Shown: positions 53,971 to 63,268 of the stretch, piece by piece | Position numbering within the stretch: the first letter of the stretch is position 1 | Layout: each line of letters begins with the position of its first letter | NCBI RefSeq assembly: GCF_000708045.1 | Contig: NZ_ANIE01000001.1 | Span: 62,001 to 126,000, forward strand | Reading direction: 5' to 3' | From: Marinobacter nitratireducens | GTDB taxonomy: Bacteria; Pseudomonadota; Gammaproteobacteria; Pseudomonadales; Oleiphilaceae | DNA length: 64,000 nt | The notes under the pieces: generated by a model | What the model was told of the DNA's origin: nothing | Seen by the model: the letters and a program-made list of their open reading frames with translations, nothing else | The model's database searches: none | Position numbers and translations under genes: made by a program

Positions 53971-56472
53971 ATGAGTGTTCTGCTCCTACTGATCAGTGCC
54001 CTGATACTGATCTACCTCGGCATTGGCGGCACCACGGCCGCCGCAGTCATGGCGGCTGCCACCGTCATCGGGTTGTTTCAGGACGACTGGCACATCCTCA
54101 GCATCCTCTTTGGCGGTGCCCTGCTGGCGCTGGCGCTGATGCTTGTACTACCGGGCGATCTGCGCCTTGAAAAACTCAGCCGGCCCCTTCTGGGCTGGGT
54201 ACGCAGCCGACTGCCCAAGCTCTCCGATACCGAGGCCGAAGCCCTGAAATCAGGCTCCGTGGACTGGGACGGTGAGCTGTTCTCAGGCCAGCCAGAGTGG
54301 AGCAAGTTACTTGATGCCCAGCCAGCTCACCTGACCAGCGAAGAGCAGGCCTTTATCGATGGCCCGGTGGAAAAGCTCTGCCAGATGCTGGACGACTGGA
54401 AAATCACCCACGAACAGTACGACCTGCCCGACAAGGTGTGGAAATTCATCCGCGAAAAAGGCTTTTTCGGGCTGGTCATTCCCAAGGAAGACGGCGGCCT
54501 CGGGTTCTCCAACACCGCTCATTCCGAAATCGTGATGAAAATCTCCACCCGCAGCGTTTCGGCTGCGGTCACTGTGATGGTGCCCAACTCACTCGGTCCG
54601 GGTGAGCTGCTGATGCACTACGGCACCGACGCCCAGAAACAGCATTACCTGCCGCGACTGGCCAACGGCGAGGAAATCCCCTGCTTTGCGCTGACCTCGC
54701 CGGTGGCGGGTTCCGACGCTGGCGCCATTCCTGACAAAGGCATCATCTGCAAGGGCCAGTGGAAAGGCAAAGAGGTGCTTGGCCTCAAAGTCACCTGGAA
54801 CAAGCGCTACATCACCCTGGCCCCCGTAGCCACGCTGATCGGCCTGGCCATCAAGGTCTACGATCCGGACAAGCTCGTTGGCGATCAGGACGAGGTTGGG
54901 GTGACCTGTGTTCTCGTCCCCCGGGAAACCGAGGGGGTTAACGCCGGTGCACGGCACCTGCCGATGAATACCGTGTTCATGAATGGGCCGACCTGGGGCA
55001 CCGAGGTCTTCATTCCCATGGATCAGGTCATTGGTGGCCAGGACATGCTTGGCAAGGGCTGGACCATGCTTCTGGAATGCCTGTCCATCGGTCGTTCCAT
55101 TTCACTGCCGGCCCTGGGTACCGGCGCCGGTAAGGTGGCCAGCCTGGCGACCGGCTCCTACGCCTACACCCGGGAACAGTTCGGCCGCACCATCAGCCAG
55201 TTCGAGGGGGTCCAGGAAGCCCTGGAACCCATCGCCGGCTACACCTACATGATGGATGCCGCACGGCTACTGACATCCGGCATGCTGGATCGCGGCGTTC
55301 GCCCCTCTGTGCCATCCGCGGTATTGAAGTACCGTAACACCGACCTGATGCGGGAGGTGATCAACCACGCTATGGACGTGGTGGCCGGCCGGGGAGTAAT
55401 CACCGGGCCACGGAACTTCCTGGCCCGGGCCTACCAGGCGGTGCCCATTGGCATCACCGTTGAGGGGGCCAACATCCTGACCCGCAGCCTGATGATCTTC
55501 GGCCAGGGGGCCATCCGCTGCCATCCGTACATTGTCGAGGAAATCGAAGCGGCCGGCATGGAGGACGAGCGCCAGGCGGTCAAAAAATTTGATGCCGTGT
55601 TCTACCGGCATCTCGCTCACACGACCCGGAATGCACTGCGGGCGACGGTCCTGGCATTGACCTGCGGACTGGTTGAGTCCGTACCGAGACAGGGTGAAAT
55701 CAAACGTCATTACCGGCAACTCGCCCGGTTCTCGGCCGCCTTTGCCTTGATGACAGACGTGACGCTTCTGTCCGTCGGCGGAGGTCTCAAGGCGCGCCAG
55801 CGTCTGTCTGGCCGCATGGCGGACTGCCTGACCCACCTCTACTACGCCACCGCCGTGATCAAACAGTGGCATGAGGAAGGCTACCCGGATGATCAGCGGC
55901 CCCTCGTCGAGTGGTCCCTTCAGACCAGTCTGCGGGACCTGCAGGGTTCGATGCGGGAGGCCATCATCAACTTCCCGGTGCCTGCCTTGCGCTGGCCCCT
56001 GCGTCTGCTGGTATTCCCGCTTGGCGCCACCGGCCTGAACGGACCGGATGACAAGCTTGGCAGCGAGGTTGCCGCCACCATCGTCAAAGACACCCCGGTG
56101 CGTCAACGCATCAGCCGCGGAGCCTTTACCACCATGGATCCGGATGATCCGCTTGGCCGGGTTCTCAATGCCTACAAGCTGGCCAACGAAACGGCGGATA
56201 TGCGGGCCCGGCTCCATGAAGCCATCCGCAACCGGGATGAGGACGAACTCGACGGCATTGCCCTGCTGATGGGGCATCAGCGCAAGGAACTGGTGGACTG
56301 GGCCTGCGCCCAGGGCATCGTGAAAGCCGATGAATGCGACAAGCTGCTCGAGGCCCTAACAGCACTCTATGACGTGATTCGGGTGGATGCCTTTGATGGC
56401 GACGGCCTGAAAGCACTGTCACGGTGCGCCAAAGGCAAGCGCAAGGTCGTCGAGAGACCCCCCAAGGAGTAA
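53971..56472 (+). CDS. fadE: FadE-type acyl-CoA dehydrogenase
   Basis: 833 residues, matching the roughly 814 of E. coli FadE and far longer than ordinary acyl-CoA dehydrogenases. Hydrophobic helices (1-60) tether it to the membrane. The catalytic core has GFFGLVIPKEDGGLGFSN, ALTSPVAGSDAGAIPD and YTREQFGRTISQFEGVQEAL, and a C-terminal extension of the DUF1974 type completes it. It oxidises acyl-CoA to enoyl-CoA in beta-oxidation. It is a single-gene unit. Confidence 0.95.
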   Translation: MSVLLLLISALILIYLGIGGTTAAAVMAAATVIGLFQDDWHILSILFGGALLALALMLVLPGDLRLEKLSRPLLGWVRSRLPKLSDTEAEALKSGSVDWDGELFSGQPEWSKLLDAQPAHLTSEEQAFIDGPVEKLCQMLDDWKITHEQYDLPDKVWKFIREKGFFGLVIPKEDGGLGFSNTAHSEIVMKISTRSVSAAVTVMVPNSLGPGELLMHYGTDAQKQHYLPRLANGEEIPCFALTSPVAGSDAGAIPDKGIICKGQWKGKEVLGLKVTWNKRYITLAPVATLIGLAIKVYDPDKLVGDQDEVGVTCVLVPRETEGVNAGARHLPMNTVFMNGPTWGTEVFIPMDQVIGGQDMLGKGWTMLLECLSIGRSISLPALGTGAGKVASLATGSYAYTREQFGRTISQFEGVQEALEPIAGYTYMMDAARLLTSGMLDRGVRPSVPSAVLKYRNTDLMREVINHAMDVVAGRGVITGPRNFLARAYQAVPIGITVEGANILTRSLMIFGQGAIRCHPYIVEEIEAAGMEDERQAVKKFDAVFYRHLAHTTRNALRATVLALTCGLVESVPRQGEIKRHYRQLARFSAAFALMTDVTLLSVGGGLKARQRLSGRMADCLTHLYYATAVIKQWHEEGYPDDQRPLVEWSLQTSLRDLQGSMREAIINFPVPALRWPLRLLVFPLGATGLNGPDDKLGSEVAATIVKDTPVRQRISRGAFTTMDPDDPLGRVLNAYKLANETADMRARLHEAIRNRDEDELDGIALLMGHQRKELVDWACAQGIVKADECDKLLEALTALYDVIRVDAFDGDGLKALSRCAKGKRKVVERPPKE

Positions 56473-56481
56473 ATCCGCGCG

Positions 56482-57330
56482 CTAGTGGCTTAAACACTGC
56501 TCACCACCAGCATACCCCGGCACAACCGCCGGGGTATCGTCTTGATGGGTATCCACAAAAAGGCGGCCGGACAGCATGGCCAGGATATCCGACGGTTTCA
56601 TGCCGAGGGTCATCCGGAAGGTGTGTGAAAAATGCGCCGAATCGGTAAACCCTGCCGCAATGGCCGCATCCGTCAATGTCTCGCCTCTCTCAACGCCGGT
56701 AAACGTCACGAACAGACGGTGCCATTGCCGGTAGCGGCGAATGGGCACACCAACCTGATTCCGGAATAACTCCACCAGGCGGGAAACAGACAGATTCACC
56801 TCAGCGGCCAAAACCTCGACCGACAGATTGCGGTGAACCTGCTCCCGGATAATCCGAACCACCTTCTCAATCCGGGGATCGGCCGGTGGGTAGGGTTCTG
56901 CGCCAGGATTGATACCCTGCTCAAGCAACCGATACGCCTCGGAAGGTAACGCAGGCGCCCGATGCAGTTCCTGCAGCCACCGCCTCAGCCCTGGTTCTCC
57001 GGGAACCGTGCCGTGCACCCCAGGTAACACCTCACGCATGCGACGTGACAGCAGGCGGTAGTCCTGCCCCAGCGCATCCAGGTAACAGGCCGCGACTAAC
57101 TGCCCCGTCGGTTCAATATCGACTTTCGCCCCCGGTGCCAGTAACACCGACCAAGTCTGTACCGGCGTGTGCCCGGCGACCCTGACGGTGACTGGCTGCT
57201 TGAGTCCAAACACCACGGAAGCCGCAGCCTGACTGAACCGTATCGGCTGGTCCATAAAGCCCACGAACAACGTGCGCCGGGGCCACAAGTAAAGAAGATT
57301 TGAGCGATCATCGTCCATCAGTACGAACAT
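56482..57330 (-). CDS. AraC-family transcriptional regulator
   Basis: 282 residues. The C-terminal AraC/XylS helix-turn-helix pair is NLSVEVLAAEVNLSVSRLVELFRNQVG and TDAAIAAGFTDSAHFSHTFR (the second near residue 225). The N-terminal part is a short cupin-like sensor. It is divergent from the lipase gene, a candidate target, and converges on fadE, 9 bases apart. ATG 57318 is an alternative start. Confidence 0.87.
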   Translation of the reverse strand: MFVLMDDDRSNLLYLWPRRTLFVGFMDQPIRFSQAAASVVFGLKQPVTVRVAGHTPVQTWSVLLAPGAKVDIEPTGQLVAACYLDALGQDYRLLSRRMREVLPGVHGTVPGEPGLRRWLQELHRAPALPSEAYRLLEQGINPGAEPYPPADPRIEKVVRIIREQVHRNLSVEVLAAEVNLSVSRLVELFRNQVGVPIRRYRQWHRLFVTFTGVERGETLTDAAIAAGFTDSAHFSHTFRMTLGMKPSDILAMLSGRLFVDTHQDDTPAVVPGYAGGEQCLSH

Positions 57331-57573
57331 TCCCTGCCAGGCTGGGCAATCCCGCCCGCCGGCTTCTTATTGTTCAGAGGTTCCGCTGATTCTAGGTAAA
57401 TCCTGGCCAGACCACCCTGACCAATTGTTGAATTCGTGACCAACTCACGGGTTTTTGATGCTTTCCGGACTTCTCGTCAGTTCTTACAAGCGCTACCGCA
57501 AAGCACCGGCGTAGATTGGATCGCGCTGTTTTAACGAAGTCATTCCGATAACAAAGACAAAAGGAAACAAGCT

Positions 57574-58539
57574 ATGAAATTGTGGCTCAAGGGCGCACTG
57601 CTCGCGCTCGCCTGCAGTTTTACCCTCCCGGCCCAGGCAGGCCTGTTCGATTGGCTCTGGGGCTCCAACGACGAAGTCGCCACCCGATACCCGATCGTGC
57701 TCGTTCCCGGTATCTTCGCTTTCGACACCATCGCCGGTGTTGACTACTGGTACCGTATACCCGGCGCCCTCGAGGATGAAGGTGCCAGAGTCTTCATCCC
57801 GAAAATCAACGCCTTTGACAGCTCCGCACGCCGGGGAGAACGGCTGATTGAACAACTGGATGCCATCCGGGCAGCCTCCGGAGGCAATATCCAGAAGTTC
57901 AATCTCATCGGTCACAGCCAGGGTGGCATCACCTCGCGCTATGTGATGAACGCTCGCCCGGATCTGGTTGCCTCTGTCACCACTCTTCACACCCCCCACA
58001 AGGGCTCGCAGTTGGCAGACATCGTGACCGGCGTGGCTCCAGAGGGCAGCCTCACCGGCGTTGGCTTTGAGGCACTGGCCAATGCGGTGGGAGATCTGGT
58101 GAATCTGCTGTCCGACAACACCGCCGACCCATCCGACATCAATGCCATGCTGGCCGAGTTCAACGCCCCGGGCTCCGCTGCCTTTAACGCCATGTTCCCG
58201 GCGGGTGTACCCACAACGGCCTGTGGCGAAGGCCCCTCACAGGTCTCGATTGCCGGAAATACCATCCGCCTCTATTCCTGGAGCGGCACTGCCCAGTTCA
58301 CCACCGGCGCGGATATCTCCGATGCCCTGTTCGGCATCACCAGCCTTGCCATTCCCGGAGCCAACGATGGCGTGACCAGCCGTTGCTCCAGCCATTTCGG
58401 CAAGGTGATCCGCGACGACTACTTCATGAACCACCTGGACGTGAACAACCAGGTTCTCGGCCTTGTCTCACTGTTTGAGACCTCGCCGCTGACCCTGATG
58501 CGCAATCACGCCAACCGCCTGAAAAACGCCGGGCTGTAA
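57574..58539 (+). CDS. Secreted triacylglycerol lipase (Pseudomonas family I)
   Basis: 321 residues. The signal peptide ends at PAQA (residue 22). The oxyanion site is VLVPGIF, the nucleophile Ser115 is in GHSQGG, with Asp265 (GANDGVTSRC) and His287 (NHLDVNNQ). Cys217 and Cys271 fit the conserved disulfide. The 3' region matches the P. aeruginosa LipA pattern. The lipase needs a foldase, and lifO follows 56 bases behind. Export would be by type II secretion after folding in the periplasm. Confidence 0.93.
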   Translation: MKLWLKGALLALACSFTLPAQAGLFDWLWGSNDEVATRYPIVLVPGIFAFDTIAGVDYWYRIPGALEDEGARVFIPKINAFDSSARRGERLIEQLDAIRAASGGNIQKFNLIGHSQGGITSRYVMNARPDLVASVTTLHTPHKGSQLADIVTGVAPEGSLTGVGFEALANAVGDLVNLLSDNTADPSDINAMLAEFNAPGSAAFNAMFPAGVPTTACGEGPSQVSIAGNTIRLYSWSGTAQFTTGADISDALFGITSLAIPGANDGVTSRCSSHFGKVIRDDYFMNHLDVNNQVLGLVSLFETSPLTLMRNHANRLKNAGL

Positions 58540-58595
58540 CCCCCTCGATCCCGACCTGTGATTCGTCATCGGTCGGGTCAATCCAGGAGCAATGA

Positions 58596-59612
58596 ATGTC
58601 TCGGAACGTCATCCTATACGGTTGCGGCCTAGCCCTCGCTACCGGGCTAACTCTCTATCTTGCTCTGGCTCCCGAGCCCCTGGAGGATATTGAGCCGTCC
58701 AGAGAAACCGCGGCGACCGGAGCGCCGATAGGTAACACCCTGTCACCACAACAGGCTCAGATCACGGCGAGAAAGACACCGCTGCCCCCGGAATTGCAGG
58801 GGCTTGAACCCAGCGCGGAGCTTCCGACCAACCCCGGGGGTGACCTTGTCCCCGACCGCAATCTCCGGAGGCTGTTTGACTTCTACCTCGCCAATGTCGA
58901 CCGGGAGCCCCTGGAGGTCGTCATCCAACGCCTGCATGCAGCCCTGGATCAACGCCTCGACGAGCCGGCAAAAAGCCAGGCGGTGACGCTTCTTGAGCGA
59001 TACATTGACTACCGGATGGCAGTAGGCGAATTGCAGGAATCCCTGCCTGGCGGCGTCACACTGGATGGTTTTGACCTTGGTGCTCTCCGGCAACGACAAG
59101 CCGAACTCGATGCCTTGCAACAGACCTATTTCGAGGGCGCCGAACAGGCGGCATTCTTTGGCAGGGACCAGCAACTCGACGACTACACCCTCGCCCGACT
59201 GGAAATCCAGCAGAACGACGCACTGAGCGCTGAACAAAGGCAGCAGCAACTGCAACTACTGGAGCAGCAACTGCCAGTCGCCGACAGACAGGCGAGGAAG
59301 CGAGCCACCATCAACGCCGATGTGTACCAACAAACAAACCGGCTGAAAGCAGAGGGTGCCTCGAGTACCGACCTGTATCAGCTGCGCGCCGAGTCGCTTG
59401 GCGAAGCGGCAGCCCTTCAACTGGCACAGCTGGACGCACAACAGAACGAATGGAAAAACCGGCTGGAAGGGTACCGTGAGGAAAAGGCCCGGATCCTGGC
59501 GTCAGGGCTCAGCCCGGAAGATCGCAACAACGCCATCGCGACACTCAGAAGCACGCGATTCAGCGGCCCGGAGCAGCTGAGAGTCCGGGCGCTGGAAACG
59601 TTCGATCAGTAA
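58596..59612 (+). CDS. lifO: Lipase-specific foldase LifO
   Basis: 338 residues. An N-terminal membrane helix (about 5-27) anchors it in the inner membrane. The Lif motif RxxFDY is present as RRLFDFYLANVDRE, and the rest is helix-rich with many Gln residues, as in lipase chaperones. It folds the lipase encoded just upstream. Its last 7 bases overlap the convergent small LPPG gene. Confidence 0.93.
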   Translation: MSRNVILYGCGLALATGLTLYLALAPEPLEDIEPSRETAATGAPIGNTLSPQQAQITARKTPLPPELQGLEPSAELPTNPGGDLVPDRNLRRLFDFYLANVDREPLEVVIQRLHAALDQRLDEPAKSQAVTLLERYIDYRMAVGELQESLPGGVTLDGFDLGALRQRQAELDALQQTYFEGAEQAAFFGRDQQLDDYTLARLEIQQNDALSAEQRQQQLQLLEQQLPVADRQARKRATINADVYQQTNRLKAEGASSTDLYQLRAESLGEAAALQLAQLDAQQNEWKNRLEGYREEKARILASGLSPEDRNNAIATLRSTRFSGPEQLRVRALETFDQ

Positions 59613-59917
59613 CGACCGTTCAGGATATCCACAATCTCGCGGGTGTCCTTGATGACCGTGTAGACTTTGTCCTCAATCTCGATACGTTGACGGCCACCTT
59701 CGATGTCATAAACATGGCCATAGCGATAAAGATCGCGGTCCAGGCGGTCACCACGGCGATAGTCCAGCTTCTTTTGCCAACCCGGCGGCAATGACTCGCC
59801 CCGCTCCACCTTCTTCTGGAGCCCTGGTGGCAAACCATTACTGTGGGGCGGAGACGCCAGCACCGATACCGGCGCCAGAGCGATCACAAGCAGAACGGAT
59901 TTCAACAACAGCTTCAT
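59606..59917 (-). CDS. Small secreted LPPG-motif protein (CigR/RcnB-like)
   Basis: 103 residues with a signal peptide (MKLLLKSVLLVIALAPVS). The mature part has the repeated pattern LPPGLQKKVERGESLPPGWQKK (limit of the motif near residues 28-48) and a C-terminal beta segment ending VIKDTREIVDIL. The same motif is in a second small protein at 62102-62539. Members are annotated as CigR- or RcnB-like, with no firm function. The upstream in-frame extension lacks a signal peptide, so I start at ATG 59917. Confidence 0.75.
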   Translation of the reverse strand: MKLLLKSVLLVIALAPVSVLASPPHSNGLPPGLQKKVERGESLPPGWQKKLDYRRGDRLDRDLYRYGHVYDIEGGRQRIEIEDKVYTVIKDTREIVDILNGRY

Positions 59918-60001
59918 ATCGAACCCTTCACAACGTATTGGATTTCTCATCAGGCTATCACTCTCACGCTCGCCGGGCCTGAACCGTTCCTTACCATTCG
60001 T

Positions 60002-60967
60002 TCAGACAGCCTCGCCGTCCACGTCACGATTTGCCCTCAGCCCACCTCGAATCGCCTCGTCCACCAACCAGCGCCGGATAATCTGAATCCCCCGTTCCCG
60101 ACGACGGCTCGTCTTCCAGGCAAAATAGAACTCATCACCGGTCATCACCGCCGGGCACGGCAATCGCACAAAATCCGCCGAATCCTTGCGGGTACTGAGC
60201 ATGTAATCGTTGGTGAGCGCAATGCCCTGATGAAAACGCGCGGCCTCAAGGGCCAACAACATATGACTGAAATGCTGGATACGGGCGGACTGCGGAATGC
60301 TCCGATCCACCGACTTGTACCACGCTTCCCAGTCGCCCGCTGGCTTGTCAAAAATGCTGTGAGTTGAGAGCAGTGGAAACAGCGCCACCTCATCCGGCGT
60401 CATCTCCCGGGACTGCGCATCGGCATCCTCCCGCCCCAGCTCCCGGCAAATCCTCTGCCAGTAATCCTGACTACAAACCGGGAACAACCGCTCGACATAG
60501 AGAGGCTCATAACTGTAGGCGGATGACCGCTTGTGGATGGTGATAAAGCAGTCCGCCACCCGATCCGACAACACCGGATTCTCGCTGGTCATCTCCAGCG
60601 CCAGATCAATCTGCGGGTGCAACTGCTGCAACTCCGGCAACCTCGGCACCAGCCAGCGCACCGCAAAGGAACTGAACACCGACAGCCGGATACGCGATTC
60701 CTCATGCCCCAACAACTGCTCACTGGCCCGTTCAATCTGCAACAGCGCCGAGCCGACGGCATCGAAATACTGGCGCCCTTCATCCGTCAACGTCACCCGG
60801 CGACCCGACCGCCAGAACAGCCGCTCACCGAGGTAGGTTTCCAGCTGCTTGATCTGGTGGCTGACCGCACTCTGGGTAATCGCCAGCTCCTCCGAGGCCT
60901 GGGAGAAGCTGTTCAGCCGGGCCACGGCCTCGAAGACCGGGAGAGCTTTTAAGGGAGGAAGTCTCAT
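60002..60967 (-). CDS. LysR-family regulator (GcvA-like)
   Basis: 321 residues. The start MRLPPLKALPVFEAVARL and QSAVSHQIKQLE are typical of the GcvA/AmpR branch of LysR regulators. The C-terminal domain is the usual substrate-binding fold. It is divergent from an EamA exporter gene, a plausible target, with repeat copy 5 in the gap. Confidence 0.88.
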   Translation of the reverse strand: MRLPPLKALPVFEAVARLNSFSQASEELAITQSAVSHQIKQLETYLGERLFWRSGRRVTLTDEGRQYFDAVGSALLQIERASEQLLGHEESRIRLSVFSSFAVRWLVPRLPELQQLHPQIDLALEMTSENPVLSDRVADCFITIHKRSSAYSYEPLYVERLFPVCSQDYWQRICRELGREDADAQSREMTPDEVALFPLLSTHSIFDKPAGDWEAWYKSVDRSIPQSARIQHFSHMLLALEAARFHQGIALTNDYMLSTRKDSADFVRLPCPAVMTGDEFYFAWKTSRRRERGIQIIRRWLVDEAIRGGLRANRDVDGEAV

Positions 60968-61035
60968 ATCGAATTTTCTAATAGATGGCGAATAATGATC
61001 ATTTTATCGGATATTAGCACGGACGTAGACTTCCA

Positions 61036-61158
61036 CCAGAGCTTGGGGAGCTGGCTGAGTGTTCACTCCGAAAATGCTCGGAGCCATGGATGGCGCAGAG
61101 CAAGCGTACAGGGATGTATTCACAGCGGTTTTCGGAGGGAACACTCAGCCAGCTCTGG
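61036..61158. repeat. Palindromic element, copy 5 (diverged, with arm bulge)
   Basis: The arms (61036-61074 and 61129-61158) pair over about 30 bp with one mismatch and a 9-nt bulge (61044-61052) on the left. The 54-nt core keeps hairpin A (GCTCGGAGCC-ATGGAT-GGCGCAGAGC, 8 of 10 pairs) and hairpin B (TACAG-GG-ATGTA). Compared with copies 1-3, the outermost C-G pair of hairpin B is T-A. It lies between divergent LysR and EamA genes. Confidence 0.8.
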
Positions 61159-61194
61159 CACCGAACAGAGCAGTTAAATGATGGAGGAAGGAAT

Positions 61195-62124
61195 ATGTCA
61201 GGAAAAACCGTCAACAGCGCCATTCTATTGCTGGTCATCGGCAACGCCCTGGCCATTGGCTCTGACGTATTCATCAAACTGCTGGACCCGGGCGCTCCCG
61301 TGTTCCAGTTCGCCTTCCTGCGCTGCCTGATCACCCTGGCCTTCCTGTTGCCGCTGGCCGGCCAACTCAACCGCCAGCATCTGTTCAGCGGCCTGAAAAC
61401 CCACGCGTTCCGTGCCCACATCCATCTGATCGGCATCCTGTGCATGGTAGTGGCCCTCGGTAACCTGCCGCTGGCCACCGCCAACGCCATCTTCTACGCA
61501 GCACCAATCCTGGTGATGGTGCTCTCGGTATTCCTGTTCCGGGAAAAACTGACTCCACTGAGCACCCTGGCCGTCTTTAGCGGATTTACCGGGATCATCG
61601 TCATCCTCAGACCGGTGGAGTTCAACTGGGCCGCCATTGCCGCGCTGGGCTCAGCGTTTGCCCTGGCCATCAACGCCGTCATGGTTCGACAGCTACCGAA
61701 AGAACAGACCACCGTCCACAAGCTGTTCCTGAACTACCTGTTGATCCTGCCAGCGGCTGCGGCTCTAGCGCTGTGGGAGGGAGCGGCCTGGACTCCGGGC
61801 ATTCTGATCAGTGCCATCGGATCGTCACTGCTTATACTCGGCTACAACATCACCGTGCTTCTGGCTTACCGGCAGGTGGAGGCAAACCAGGTCACCAGCG
61901 CCGAGTACACTGGACTGATCTGGGCTGTTGGCATTGGCTGGATCTGGTTCGGAGAAGTCCCGGACCTTTGGTTCCTGGCCGGGTCACTGATGATTGTCGT
62001 GCCCCTGATCCTGATCGGGCTGAACCACAGGCGGCAAAATCCCGCCCGCGGCTTCAACCCTGCTTGTCAGGACACTCCGCGGAAGCGTTTCCGGCTCCGG
62101 CTCAGCGGCGGGACTGCTCGATAA
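61195..62124 (+). CDS. EamA-family (DMT) transporter
   Basis: 309 residues with ten helices (AILLLVIGNALAIGSDVFIK in helix 1; the second EamA repeat begins near residue 150). It resembles riboflavin/amino acid exporters of the DMT superfamily; the substrate is unknown. I start at ATG 61195 because GGAGG lies upstream and the longer frame runs through repeat copy 5. The 3' end overlaps the small LPPG gene on the other strand by 23 bases. Confidence 0.87.
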   Translation: MSGKTVNSAILLLVIGNALAIGSDVFIKLLDPGAPVFQFAFLRCLITLAFLLPLAGQLNRQHLFSGLKTHAFRAHIHLIGILCMVVALGNLPLATANAIFYAAPILVMVLSVFLFREKLTPLSTLAVFSGFTGIIVILRPVEFNWAAIAALGSAFALAINAVMVRQLPKEQTTVHKLFLNYLLILPAAAALALWEGAAWTPGILISAIGSSLLILGYNITVLLAYRQVEANQVTSAEYTGLIWAVGIGWIWFGEVPDLWFLAGSLMIVVPLILIGLNHRRQNPARGFNPACQDTPRKRFRLRLSGGTAR

Positions 62125-62539
62125 GGGTATGGGCGTCGTTCAGAATTCGGACGACGCGCAGCTCCGGGGGTAAATGATCGTTAATACCCAGCGAGGTCCG
62201 ATACTCATACCGATATCGGTCACGATCATGGCGGTACCGGTCGTGACGGCGCTTATCCCGGTACCGATCGCGATATCCGTCACGATAGCCATCCCGATAC
62301 TCCCGGCGATCCCTGTCATACCAGCGGCGATCGTCGTGATCACGGTGTCTGTGATGGTGATCCCGGCGGTATTCCGCCTGCAGATATTTCTTCTTGAGGC
62401 CAGGTGGCAAGCCCTTGCCCTGATCCAGGCGTTTCTGGATACCTGGCGGATACCCACCCCCGAGATAGCCATCGGCAGTGGCCACTCCGGCAAAGCCAAG
62501 GGCAATCGCGGCAACACTGCAGATCAGTAGTTTATTCAT
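62102..62539 (-). CDS. Secreted LPPG-motif protein with Arg/Asp/Tyr-rich low-complexity tract
   Basis: 145 residues. Signal peptide ending ATA|DG (near residue 22), then YPPGIQKRLDQGKGLPPGLK, the motif shared with the protein at 59606-59917. A tract of about 60 residues is built of RD, YRDG and RHD units (residues 55-115), so it is probably unstructured and charge-balanced. The C-terminal strand LRVVRILNDAHTLIEQ resembles the CigR/RcnB-type end. The function is unknown. Confidence 0.75.
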   Translation of the reverse strand: MNKLLICSVAAIALGFAGVATADGYLGGGYPPGIQKRLDQGKGLPPGLKKKYLQAEYRRDHHHRHRDHDDRRWYDRDRREYRDGYRDGYRDRYRDKRRHDRYRHDRDRYRYEYRTSLGINDHLPPELRVVRILNDAHTLIEQSRR

Positions 62540-62680
62540 GACGGCTCTCCTGTTCGTTGACCGACAAGAATCATGCTACCGGGAAACACATCCCGATAGC
62601 CTTACCGCCAGATTACCAATTGGAAGGGCGCTGTCAGCCTCGAGAGCCAACCTTTGCACAAGCTTTACACTGCTTGACGC

Positions 62681-63253
62681 TCAGCCTTTTGCGGACGTGA
62701 GGTGGGCTTCGATGGAGAATGTGTGGGGGCATTCATCACCCAGTACCCGCAGGGACTCTGCCAGCCGCAACAGGTATTCCGAGTTGGGACCACTGGGGCC
62801 GGATGCCGAGGCGATCTGGCGGGCAATGTCCTGCTCCGGCATTTCACCGAGGAATGCTTCGTTGTCCTCGGTGGCAATGTACACCAATCCCTCGGCGTGG
62901 CTGCCATCCTCAAAGGTCATCCGGGTCGAGAAACGCAGGTACCCGTTTTTCTCCCGCACATCCAGATGCTCAAAGACCGTTGGCGATACCCGATAGGCCA
63001 TACCACGACAGACGGCGCCGGGCTGCTCAATCAGCGTCACCACTCGCCCCGGCGCCTCGGGGGTACCCCGATGATCATGAGAAGCCTGCCAGAAGCGACG
63101 AACCCAACCCTTGATCGACGCCGGCCGCTTCTCCAGGAACGGAAAATCAACCTTGTAGATCAGAGACCCGTAGCCAAACAGCCAGATGGCATCAATGCCC
63201 TCAAAACTGAAGCGCTGACGATTGTGTTCGATGGTATTCGCTGACATGCTCAC
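62681..63253 (-). CDS. chaC: ChaC-type gamma-glutamylcyclotransferase
   Basis: 190 residues. The substrate loop WLFGYGSLIYKVDFPF and the catalytic Glu in VREKNGYLR identify the ChaC family, which degrades glutathione to 5-oxoproline and Cys-Gly. The body includes GRVVTLI and GMAYRVS strands. It is followed on the same strand by nothing in frame, and MarC lies upstream (16 bases) on the same strand. Confidence 0.88.
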   Translation of the reverse strand: MSMSANTIEHNRQRFSFEGIDAIWLFGYGSLIYKVDFPFLEKRPASIKGWVRRFWQASHDHRGTPEAPGRVVTLIEQPGAVCRGMAYRVSPTVFEHLDVREKNGYLRFSTRMTFEDGSHAEGLVYIATEDNEAFLGEMPEQDIARQIASASGPSGPNSEYLLRLAESLRVLGDECPHTFSIEAHLTSAKG

Positions 63254-63268
63254 TTTTCCGCTCTAACG

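Noticed and set aside
57435..57455. CGTGA/TCACG stem followed by a T-run upstream of the lipase gene
   Set aside because: Only 5 pairs and located between divergent genes; too weak to call an operator or terminator.
59843..60367. Plus-strand frame of 174 codons opposite the LysR gene
   Set aside because: Antisense to a well-supported LysR regulator, with no domain or signal of its own.
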